Shown here: in pieces, positions 1-11,602 of the stretch
Position numbering within the stretch: position 1 is the first letter of the stretch
Layout of the letters: every line of letters begins with the position of its first letter
Assembly (NCBI RefSeq): GCF_041296385.1
Contig: NC_091013.1
Span: 31,381,001-31,445,000 of the forward strand
Length of the DNA stretch: 64,000 nucleotides
Source: Aphelocoma coerulescens
Lineage: Eukaryota > Chordata > Aves > Passeriformes > Corvidae
Direction: 5' to 3'
Notes under the pieces: generated by a model
What the model saw: the letters and a program-made list of their open reading frames with translations, nothing else
What the model was told of the DNA's origin: nothing
Database searches by the model: none
Program-made: the position numbers and the translations under genes

Positions 1-3000
1 AGAAGTCCCTGAAGGCTTAAGTGGATATTAATTGCTACACAGACATTATCTGAAACTTCTCATTTCAATGAATTGCAGTTTGATGCTTCTCATAAAGAGA
101 AATCAAAAGAAATTAATGTTTGCTGCCATGAAACAACCTTTTGTGACTTTTAGTATTTTAAATTTCCAATGCTAAGGCAGTTATTTCTGATTCCCTGCAC
201 TCTAAAAAATAGGTAACATAATTAAATAGTGGTATAAGTATGTCCTGTTTCCTTTTTCTTTATGTAGCACTTTAATTTTTCCACATGATTTCTATGAGGT
301 TAAAAAAAGGAAAACATATCCATCCTCATTTTTTAAATGTCAGCAAAGGAATGTTAATTATATTGTAAAGTGGATAAGTAAATCATGTGTAGTTAAGAGC
401 TCAAAAATAAACAAGCATTTGTAACCATCTTATTTCCTTGCATACCTCTATCATGATGTAGCCTATAATTTCATAATCACCTACTGTTTGCTGGCAAACA
501 TATTGAGGGATTTTTTAGAGAGCTGTAAAAACTTTTGCTAGCATCATTTTTCATATCATTCTAGCTGTAAAACCAAGCTGTCTTTGTGCTGAGAGTCTGG
601 TACAGCATCGGCAGAGAATACCTAGAAATGGTGAGACAGCGTGACATGCTGTTCCACGTAGGCTTTCTGGGCCCCATACAGGGCGTTCAGCAGTTCAAGC
701 TTAGTTGTTTCGTAACCAGTCTACTTAAAAACTGTTTCAAAGATCTGTTCATTTTGCTTTCTGATAATTTAATGTGATTTTAACTGATTTAGATAAATCT
801 AAATGTATTTGGTTTTAGTTAAAATGCTTTAACTTTAAATGGCCATTATTTTAAATAGATGAAAATTACTTATGCAGACAATGTCTACAATAATGCATAA
901 GATACTGGTGTTAATCTACCTTTTAATAAAATAAATGGTGTAATGGATGAAGCCAGAACATGCTTTCAGAGTAGATTTAAGTCTGAAGTATATATTTTCA
1001 TACCTTGTACTGTTTTTCCAACTGGAGTCAGCAGTTGGCATTGTCACAGTGCCATTTATGTTGAGATGGGTTTTCTTAAGGGACTTTAGGACTCAAGATT
1101 CTTTCAACCTTAGTTCCAGTTTTATAAGTTTTAACTCATATTAGTATTATGATACTTACAGAGATTACAGGGTTGCTGGTATGCCTAATTCAGGTTTGCA
1201 GACTACCTTGCAAATGAAAACCAGTGCATATAATAAGCACGAAATACTGTTTCAGGGCTTAAAACAGACAGAGCTTGAGACAATAATAGCTTTGAGGAAC
1301 ACAGTTAGTATAAACACTAGACAAATGTAAATTGCACAGCTACAGAATGGTCTCCTTCGCTGCTCCATGGCTGTGTTTGCAGCTAGAGAGAAGCACACAC
1401 ACAAAATGAGTTTTAACAAGAAATGCCAGATTGCCTAGGGACATCTGAGTCAAACAAAGGGGCTCCGCCTGCCTCTGACAGCATCCCAAAGGCCACCCCA
1501 TGTGTAGCAGGGAGAAATGGTAAGTGCTGTTTCATGCCCATGGCACTGGCTTCTGAGAACAGGATGGTGAGCAGAGCTCCCAGCCAGACAGGCTCTGTGC
1601 TTGTGCACAATGCCCTCACAAGGACTCCCAACACACCATGCTACTGGCAAGCCTAACATTTTTCTTCAGAGCAACAAGGGACTGGCCTCCAGCCCTCTCC
1701 CTACTTTTCCAGAGGATGGTCCAGATCTTAGGTCCACTGATGTGCCCCATGCTATCTTTCTGCTGACCACAGCAAGAGTGTCAGGCAAATGCCTCCATTG
1801 TGTTTATCCCTGCACTTAAATCCCCAAGGTTTATTGTGGTGCGTCGGGAGCTTATGAAATCAAAAGCAGCAGAGGACAACTATGGTAACTGATACATAAG
1901 AAAATAAGAAACTTCTGTTTCTCTATTTTCTAAAGCACAATGGGACATCCCTTTCTCACAGTCACTGCTTTTGTGGGTCAGTACCTAACATTCACATGTG
2001 AATACAAATGGTTCACGTGTTTTCTTGATTTACAAAGTATGTATTGATAGCCATAAATGCTGAGGATTTTGACAGACTGAAAAATAAACAAGAAAATCCC
2101 ACTTAGCTACATTTTAGGTGTGAGTCTGGATCACCCAGAATGACTAATGCTCTGACCTGTGTGACAACCCAGATAACTTCCACCACTCTCCCCTGTCTTG
2201 AGCCTACTATCTAGTATTTGGCTGAAGCATATAATTCAGAAAAACTTCCTTTATCTTATGACTTGAAGACATGAAGATAGGCATTTCCATAGCACTGCAT
2301 CCCAGCAGTGAACCACCAGCTTATGAGAAGTTGTTCTTTTTTTTCCTAACTTCACTTGGCCTTTTTGTTCTTCTGTCCATTGGCTCATGATACCAGAAGT
2401 ATGTGTATTGTATCATTAATGAAGTTAGTGATTTTTGTCTTTCTCTAATATTGTGAACTGGCAACAGTTTCCACTGATTTTTTAAGTAATCCTTTGAGAA
2501 TCCTATTGAAGCTGGTGAGTAGAGGTTCTGCCTTTCCTTGGGACCCTTGATAGTTAGCTACGAATAGGTTTTCTAGAAGTCATGTTACAGGGGATTTTTC
2601 CCCCATGAAGCTGCTTACACAAATCCAGCATAGTTAGTGGCTCTTAGTGTAACAGAGGTGATTTCATCTGCAATTTTTTCTATGTTCCTTTTTTTTCCCA
2701 CTTGCTCAGAATTCCCAGCATTTCTGAAGAAATGGGTTCAAGGAAACAAGCTATTACACCACTGGTGTAACCAGTTCTATTGTGCTATCATATACAAATT
2801 CACCCTGGTCGACCGAGCTCTTTGGGCAAGAGTAAGAGATGTGGGATATTTGTTTTCAGTTTCTTGTCCTCTGATAACCCCTAACGCCTTTCTGGGGCAA
2901 TGTGTCCCAGTCTATGGTATTCTTCATTTCTGGACGTGAACCTGTTTGTTCAACTCTGTACACCTCTGTACTCTTAGCTGAACTGGTATCTGTTGGCTTC

Positions 3001-5574
3001 AGACATTGCATTGTGCCATTGTGCTACTTCTAGAATACAAACCAGCAAGATTTAACATCTTTCTGTCAATTCAGATCTAGGAGGCAAACGATGTAACCTT
3101 GAGAACAGATGGTTGAATTCACATACACTGAAGCACACAGTGCTACACTGATTTCTTAATCTCATTCAGAATAAATGACTTGTATATGAACAGATTCCCC
3201 GAGTTGTCAGAGCATCATAAACAAAATTGTTTGCTAATTGCAGTCAGCCACATCCATGCAAGGTTGTCCAGGAAGGATTTACAGGCTGCTTCGCTTGCAG
3301 AACCTCTTTGTTTTATGACAGGGAAAAGGGAATGAGAATCTCTTCAGTCTGAGGCTCCAGCTTGGTGTACTTTTCACCTGTAAATTGTACACATTTAATT
3401 TAATTGCATTGAGAAACCACAAGTGCAAATCCTCTTGGAACTGTACTTTATAGAGCTACGTTTGACAGCGTTTTAAGTTCTAATACTTTAATTCTGACCT
3501 TTTTCTTTTTATGGATTTTTCTTACCCTCTCTATCATCTTTTCACACTGACCAAGTTTGTTGTAGTAGCACAGAACAGAAGCTTCCTTGCTTCTTGTTAT
3601 GGTTGGCAGCCTTCACAGGTATCTTAGCCAAAAGGCATTCTGGTAGCACTTTAAACTTTCACCCAGAGTACAAGGTACTTACTTCATGTAATGTCTGCCC
3701 ATGACTTGTGCACAGAACACACAGGCAGCACTGTGTTACTCCTAAGTTCGTGAAGGTTGACGTGCTCAATCAGTTGGCTGAACAAGCTGAGCTAAAAATA
3801 CCAATTCATCCCCATTGGTGAATCTCCACTGCAGATGCACAAAAGAGCTCTTTGAGTGAGCCCCCAGGTTTCCAGGAACCAAGTAAGTCTTTATGGTACC
3901 CCCAGTCCTCTTAAAATGGCTTCAGGGGTATGAAATTGGAACTAAGAACAAATTAGATCAAACCAATGACCTGTTATTTCATCTTCTGACAAGGGAGTGA
4001 TCCAGGACCACCAATGTACCTATCACAAAGCTTCCAGCCTCCCACAACATAAGAAAATGGAAAAATTTGTCTACTTTCTAAAAAAAAATAGATTTTTTTC
4101 CCCGCAAAATTTGCTTCAATGACCTCTCTGCATTTAGCAGTGTATTTTTGTCTGAATTAAAGGAGTGTTTATATTAGAACATTGCATGCATTTGTGGAAA
4201 AGATATTTCAGTATTGATAAATATTTACCATGATGGTATTTCTGTCTTCTCCAAACCACAGATGTTTTCCTTACTAAATGTGTCTGGTTTTCAGCTTTGA
4301 GCATTTTTTTCTCTGCTTTTTTTTCTGTACTAATACAATCATCCATCAAAACAGGAGTAAGACCCTGATCAGTGTCCTGGTATTTTTTTTCAACAGCCTT
4401 TGTTTTAAGTTCTTGAAATGTTTCCAGAGCAATCCTGAGGCCACTACCATTGCCTAAGAATTAACATGCTTGTTGTGGTCTCTGAAAATGTCAGCTATGT
4501 GCACTTTTTCATTATTATCTGAAATCATGCAGAGATCTGGACCTTGAAATACCCTAGGTCTTTTACTTTCCTCTTTCTCCTCCCCCCACTCCCAAGAGGC
4601 AGCTATTCATCTTCATTAGCCACTTCTGTTAGCTTGCTGCCAACTGAGACTAGAAAACTAGCTGCATCAGTCTTGCATGGCAATTCAGGAATTAGAATCC
4701 ATAGTCCTTGGGTGCAGGAGGTTAATGCACTAATAAAGATTGTACCTTGATTAACCACATCATCTCAGCTTGCCCAAGCAAGGTTAGTTTTCAGACAGTT
4801 TGTTGTATCATATGGCTCACTGCATTCATCTAGAACCATAGCTTCTTAGCTAAGAAGAGATATTCATCTTTGTGACTAAAGGAGAAATTTTATCTTTTTT
4901 TTTCTCATTTCAGTGAAGAATATTTTTTAAAAATTAAAGAAATTGTCTAAATGCTGTCCTATGATTTACGTGTAAAGGGACACCTTCCTTTCCTAATAAG
5001 GGGGCGCAGGGGGTTTGTCCTAAACTCTGATATGAGAGAGCATGCCATGGGTTATACTCTAATTTACTTGTTTTTAGAATCAGACCACATTTCTTTTAGG
5101 TATCCATAACTTCTTCTAGACTTACAGGCTCATTTATTCCCCCCAAAAATGAATTAAAATCTGCAAGCCTCTCTGCTAAAGAATTATAATCATACAAATG
5201 AAGGACCTAAATAAGTCAGTTTGATAAGTAAGCAGCTGTAGCCTTCTTTCACATTTATCTGTCCTAGATTGCTGAACCTTGACTAAGTGTTGCAGGTTAT
5301 TTTCAGGATGGTTCCACTAAATCAGAGATAACATATTCCAAACAGAAACTTATTGCACTGGCGTTTCTGATTTGCTGTAGAGTGAATTGATCCACAGATC
5401 ACGTTGCAAATACTCATGATTTGGAATGGTTTAGTTCTGTAGATACCAAATATCTGGAGATTTAATGCTGAACACATTCTTTAGTGCTGCAGTCTGCAAA
5501 ATCTCTTACTTTCTCCCTTTTCATGGGCCTAATTTCTCTTTTTTCCTTTCCTTCTTCCCAGCTCACGGGCATGT

Positions 5575-5605
5575 GTATACACACACACATACACACACAC
5601 GCACA
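5575..5605. repeat. (CA)n microsatellite, imperfect
   Basis: About 30 bases of alternating A/C with a single T interruption (TATACACACACACATACACACACACGCAC in two parts). It is a likely length-polymorphic simple repeat. The 'CVCMCVCIHM' and 'HTHTHTHT' peptides read here are products of this repeat and not protein evidence. Confidence 0.9.
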
Positions 5606-6694
5606 AATCCTGTTTCTATCAAGCAGTTTCTGCTGATGACCATCTGTGCATGTCTGAAGAACCAAGCACAACAAAAGTGACACAGTCACAAGCTACACAA
5701 TTACCTTTATTTCTTTGCTTAGAACAAAAAAAAAATATTCCTTGACAGGCACTTGCCCCTGGATTGTCATGTATCTTTGGAAGTTATACCAATGAAGCCT
5801 ATTGAAAGGAATTCATATTTCAGAAAGCAGCAGAGCATTTGGAGAGTCTTGGGACTGGTGCCAAAGGGGAAATGTGGTAGAATGTGTTTGCAGCAGATTG
5901 CTAGGAAAAAAGTTACTCCTTGAAATCATTTTAGCAGGAGTAGGAGAGCCAGAAGAACTGACTGAGGTTCAGTGCTGAACTGGCACCCAGCTCAGTGTCC
6001 TTACTGCCATTTCAGCACCATGATAGGCAGCTAACAGTAGTTCCCTTATTTCATCCTTCAGTTAGTGGGTGAAACCATGTGTGCCACTTACCTCAAGTTT
6101 AGGAAGCATTTTATATCATACATGACAAATATTACCTATAAATTAAAACCCACCCAAATGAGTGAAGATAAGTAAAACAGAAAACAACAGAAGCTGGAAA
6201 ATGACAAGATATTTTGTTGGGTGGTGATGGTTCTGAATAATGTTATCAAAAGGATAATGACCAGTAAGAGATGCTCAAATGGAAAGTAGAAAATTATCAG
6301 TTGCTCATAGGAAACTATGGGGCTTATGAGGAAGTAGAAAAAGAGTTCTAAGTATGGATAAGTAACATCATAAAGAAACAAGAGGAAACAGCTTTATCTT
6401 TCCATTTTATAGGCACATATTTGAGGTTTGGGTTAGAGAAGTTGCAGCAATAACAGATACTACAGGAACCAATTTTGAAAAAAGAAAATTGGCTTTTCAC
6501 ATGATAGGAACCTTACCACAGTGAAATACTGTCAGCTTCAACACAGTCTCCAAAAGTTTCAGTGTCTGACTCTTTGCTTTGGATATTTGACACTAAAATC
6601 ATAGCCATGTTGTCAGCTAGTGACAATGTAGCTTCCTTGAAATGAATGGGATATTTGCCAACTGACAGCAGTTAAAAAGAGAGACTCCTGTGCT

Positions 6695-6720
6695 AAAAAA
6701 AAAAAAAAAAAAAAAAAAAA
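6695..6720. repeat. A26 homopolymer tract
   Basis: An uninterrupted run of 26 A, preceded by 'CTCCTGTGCT' and followed by 'GAAAATATAA'. It could be the tail of a retroposed sequence, but I see no recognisable body upstream and no flanking target-site duplication. I call it only a homopolymer. Confidence 0.9.
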
Positions 6721-9700
6721 GAAAATATAATATTGTGAAGACAGAAAAGATACTAGATTAGAGGTTCTCAAACTGCATCTTGTGATCACTTGCTAAAGGG
6801 TCTTGGAAAGCTCTGCATTACCTTTGCATGGCCTTGACTTCCAGCTGAATAAATACATCTAATGCTTCCCTAAAATCTGCATTTCAGTGTAGGTAACTAC
6901 AAAAACAGATCCTCTCCAGTCTGCCTGAGCTAACCAGCAGAGTATTTGCAAAGGAAAATTGTGTCTCACAAATCTCCTGTAATTCCTGTGACATGTCAGT
7001 TGAGCAGTGGATGAAGTTGAGTCAGATAAAATAACTTTCAAAAGGTGTTTGACAGAGTCCTTTATGAGGTGCCACAAATATTTCTTAAATCATCCTGTGT
7101 AGAAAGACAAAATATTAGGAATCAAAAATCAGCTAGGTGAGCACAAGCAGAGAGGAGGATTAAACAGTCAGTTTTCTTAATGACCCAATGATAAGTTCTG
7201 GTTTCGGCACCAAGTGAACAGCAAGATTATACATGTGGCAAGACTTTAAATCTAGAAGCTACCCATCTCCCTACTTATTATTAATTACGATTTTTCTGAA
7301 TCAGTTCAACCATTCCCGGTATCATGTGCCACACAGCAAGATTGATGACACTAGATAAATAGCATTGCCTTAAGTCTAGAATGAATACTATTTTTTACCT
7401 CTGCATGGTGCTTCTCCTGAAAAATTATCTACAAGCTAGGGTTAAAAGCCCCAAACAAAACACTGCCAAGCAGTCATTAATCCCCAAGAAATGTCTGGTT
7501 ACTTAATTGTTGCTGCGGAAACTGAAGTTGGAGCAAGGATATGCAATACTATAGATTTCTTTATTTGAAGGTTTTCCCTTCAGTGAGAAGAAAAGCCAAG
7601 TTGGCATGTTGAGTAAGATTAACTAGGCTTGGACCTTTATAGCTTGTAAAACTGGACATTTATGTATGACTGCTGAAAACTGATTTACTACAGGTAGAGA
7701 CGAGTAAAGTTGCGGAGTTGTAGAGTTACAGTACGCATGTGAATGAGACGTGCCATCACCACCAGCACCACAGAGATGTCAGTGCAAAACAACATCACTG
7801 TGACCCTCACAAGGAGAAATGTGTGTTATGAAACGAAGAGAGGGTGTCTGAGCTGCTCCTGGGACTTGTGCATCTGGCTGCAGGAGGAGGGGGGCAGTCA
7901 CTGTCATCTCAAACAATCTGTCCTGCAGTTGGGCACATGTGCTCATCCACATATATGTTATAAGCAGCCTGGTCAGGGCTTCCTTCTTTGATCTAGAAGT
8001 CTTTGTTTTCCCCACTTCTGGACCCCAAATGTCTTCTCAGTACTTTCTTTTGTTGACATTGTTCAGGACTTTAGGATTAAGTTAGTCAAGTTTGAAGAAG
8101 ACTATAAATTGGTTTTAAATTAGACCATTGTCTTGTAGTGGCTGGAACATTTTCTGGTGCCAGGTGTTTCTGACTTATTTTTTGTTTGATTTATGCTGAA
8201 AAAGACCCTGTTTTTTTTCTCTTTTTAATTTTAAAAACCTTTTGAGTCAATCAATGTTCTAACACCAATTTGAAGGTGCTAAGGCTCTTAAATACATTTA
8301 AGTTTTCATCAGTCCTTTTCAAACAGTTTTCAGTCCAGCAGGTGCCTTATGCCAGTACTGCCAATCCCAAACTCCAAAGACAGGCAAATTACCTGAGAAA
8401 AGAAGATGTACATGAAAGTTCATTTTACAATAAAAGTTGAGTCCTTTCTGTTTAGTTAGTTAAATAGTTGCCATTTAGGCTTGCATTTTCAGACATTTCA
8501 CACCATGTACCAAAAAAAACTTGATATAATCATATGTCACTACTAGTGTTTTGAATCTGTCTCAAATATCTTCAGCTAGAGTCTAAAATCCCAAGACTTG
8601 GCACACTTGAATAGATTCTGGATTTGTTTCTGCTTGTTCTTGCATGGTGTTGACATTTGCTGGACACCTAAATTCTTTCTCCTGATTTTTGAGGCTCTGT
8701 TCTTGGCAGCCAGAAGGAGACTCTGCACATAGTTTAATGTTTCTATTTAGAAAAATATTATACTACATTTAAATCCTACCACTCCTCAGTGGTGACAGCC
8801 TGTAGTTTGGGATACTTTTCATTGTGGCTTTCCGATTATTTTTTCTAATTTTATTTAATTTTATAGTTGTCTGAATTTCAAAGGGTAGAGATAAATAAAC
8901 AATACAATCACAACTCAATGTGTTATTCTAGTAAATTCACATTCAGATATTCATTATAATGGCAATTATTAACCTTGGCAGATATCAGTGGTTTTACTAA
9001 ATCTTTGTGTCAGAAAGGGTTACATCCAATTTAAATTATGTAGAAAGCTTTATTATATACCACAACTGAAAGTAAAAAAAGGAGAAGAGGAGCTAGCTGA
9101 AAAAAAAAAAAGACTATTAAGGCTATTTTTCATTGAAGTGGGGATGAGAAATATTGTTGGAGAAAAGAAGAAATGAAAGATTTTGACATGTCAAAAAAAA
9201 GGTCACCCTTATTTTTAATCAACCCTCTGGTCCTTTCACTGGATGAAGGCATCATTGTCAGACTTGGGCAAGCAAGGTGGGAGGAAAGAGCTCTGCTGCT
9301 GTAACAGATTGTTTTGTGCTGGCACAGAGCAGACTCCTCAGGAGATGTGTCCCTGAAGGTGACAGTGGGGTCACCAGCTGTACAACCTGGAAGAACTGCT
9401 TCTTGAGCAAATGGCAGTCATAAGCACTGAATAGAATATTTCACAAGTAGGATAACTTTGGGTCAAAGCCACCAGATGTTCCCAGTCTGTCTGCCCCCAT
9501 TCTTCAATTGACAGAGATAACATAAAGCATTGTCCTACAGAAGAAAGGGACACATAGTCATTCCCATGTGGTTTTTTGGGCTCAGCACCTCAACTTGTAG
9601 GGCAGGACACTTTGGTTGGGAACAGGGTTTTTCTGGTGGAAATACCTTTAGTCTATATACACAACATTTCCCACAGAGTAAATGGTCCTGTAAGGGAAAA

Positions 9701-11515
9701 GCAAGGAAAGCAGGTATGAAAGTGATACCTTTTTACATGACAGGGTTAAACATCCACATTGCAAATCTCCATTTTGTCAATTTATTGTCATACACCTTTA
9801 CTATTGGGATATTTCTTAATACATAATTTCTTAATCTTTTACAAACAGTAGCACATGTGCCAGGTACTTGTAGCAAACAGCAATCTGATTGCCTGTGTTT
9901 TTTGCTGCCTGAGTTTTAAGAAGTTACTGTATATTAAAAATTGCTATATACTGTTATTGCTGGCACTTATCAGATAAGGAAGTCATAAGATGAATGATCT
10001 GCCTCAAAGAAGTGAAAAGCAAAGCAATTCTGATACTGAAACTGCAAACCAGATGATGCTCTGATTAGAGGCACGCATGTAGATTGCAGAAGTATAATAA
10101 ATCATGTAACTTTTTAGCTTCAAATAAAATAAAAGAATGCAATTTTTATTAGGAAATAAACTGTTTATCAAGAATGCTTTAAAAGTGACATTTATTGCTA
10201 ATAAACTGTGTTGAAAGGGCTGGTCCTTTCATTGGCAGAACAGCCAGAGACTTTCCACTATGTAAAAAATGCAGCAGCTCAGTCCATGCTGCGTCGGGAA
10301 GCAGTTCCATCAGCACTAATGAAGGATGGGCAAGAGACTCACACACCCCTTTTTTCAAACAAGAAAATTTTCTTTTCTCTTTAGAAAGGAGTGAGTCATG
10401 GAAATATAACTCCAGTTTTATTTTGGGACTGATTGTGGATCTCTGCATGGCTCCTTGAAATATCACTGAGAAACAACTCCACAGTCAGCTAATGGTAGCA
10501 AAACCCAGCAAAGCATCTGCCAGGCAGACTCCACAGTCAGAAATCCCCCTGCTTAGGCAGGATGTTATTTTCTCTTCAGTTCTTCTAATGTATGGGCCAG
10601 CTTTCAGGGTTGTCATGCTTGGCTCTATTTCTCATATTAATTCTCTTAAGTTACTGTGTACCAAATATTGTGGCTGTTGGTGCTGAACATGTCAAAAAAG
10701 AAATCTGTCCCTTAACATCCTGCACTAGAGAGGAACAAACTTCTTGTCTGAAGTGTTTCATTTATCTCTCCCCAAAAGCAGCCTTGCTTTGGAGACCAAC
10801 TCATTTAGACTTGAATCATAACAGTATTGAACGTGTGCCTACCTGCTACCTGAAGCTGGGTCAAGGATGACTGCATAAAAGTCAGGTCAAGCTGCATCTG
10901 TCTCTTAGGTATGAAAAAATGTCCCTCCAGACAAAACAGGGAGGAGAAAAAGATGGTGTGCAGCACACCTCGTTTAGGGCTTGCCACATATCTGTGTCCT
11001 GCAAGGCACAAACACGTTGGAGTTAGGAACTTATTCAACTCCTTTACAATGATAAAGGCAATTTTAGGAATTAACTGCTAGCAAGTGGTAAGCATTTACC
11101 ATTCTGACTTTGTGAAATCTATTTTGTGATTAGTCCACTGTGTGTACCCCATTACTTGGTCATGAACTGAAATTTCTGTTCCCATCTACAAAAGAATGTT
11201 CTGTTAGTCTCACCAGCCCAAATACATTGTGTGATTGAACTGTATTGCAGATTGTCAGAAAAATCAAACTACTTGCACTTAAGATGTATTATCTATTCAG
11301 GAAAATGAGAGTGTGCTTAAGAACTGCTCTCAAGAGTCTGTAAAAATCATTGTAGCTCATGTTTTGTCTAGATTATATGAAAACTGGGCATTTCCTAGAA
11401 GCTGCAGTAACTTAAATATTCCACGACCCAGGCACTCTTGCTACTGATATGCTATCCTTGTCTCCTTTTCCACTGACTTTCTCAATGCATTTTGCTCAAC
11501 AATACTGTTTTTCAG

Positions 11516-11602
11516 GAGATGACCCATTCATGGCCTCCGCCACTGTCAGCTATTCACACACCAGGAAAGGCAGAACAAAGCAAGTTTCCCTTCCCAAACA
11601 AG
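11516..11602 (+). CDS. AFF3: AFF3 coding exon with the AF4/FMR2 '[10 protein letters not shown]' block
   Basis: The exon encodes 29 residues in phase 0 at both ends: [29 protein letters not shown]. The acceptor is a T-rich tract ending TTTTTCAG just before 11516. The donor is AAG/GTAAGA at 11602/11603. The block '[10 protein letters not shown](T/S)AIHTP' followed by 'KFPFP' is a hallmark of the AF4/FMR2 family, between the N-terminal homology region and the serine-rich region. 'LSAI' and 'KFPFPNK' match human AFF3 as remembered, where AFF1 and AFF4 have 'LTAI' and 'KFPFPTK'. Human AFF3, from memory, has a shortened 'EMTWLPPLSAI', so this sequence keeps the family consensus better. The first two codons follow a CAG-GAG pair, so a 3-nt acceptor shift that drops the first E is possible. 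The frame and identity are strong. The precise function of this block is not established to my knowledge. Confidence 0.93.

Larger units (their letters stand above)
1..11515 (+). other. AFF3: Intron sequence upstream of the first visible AFF3 exon
   Basis: This is AT-rich noncoding sequence with no ORF that resembles a protein I know. The ORFs present are short, in all frames, and often overlap on both strands. I looked for the AFF3 exon that should precede 11516 (ending in residues like 'CVEEIIR') by searching for a VEE-I coding pattern followed by GT, and did not find it. It is probably further upstream. The stretch contains a CA repeat (5575-5605), an A26 tract (6695-6720) and scattered A- and T-runs. 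No CR1 3' tail, LTR or RNA gene was recognised. Confidence 0.7.

Noticed and set aside
6695..6720. A26 tract as the tail of a processed pseudogene or SINE
   Set aside because: No recognisable body upstream and no flanking direct repeats.
1..11515. Search for the preceding AFF3 exon ('...CVEEIIR')
   Set aside because: Candidate GAAGAAAT-type strings (for example near 2727 and 9166) do not give the expected residues or a following GT donor.
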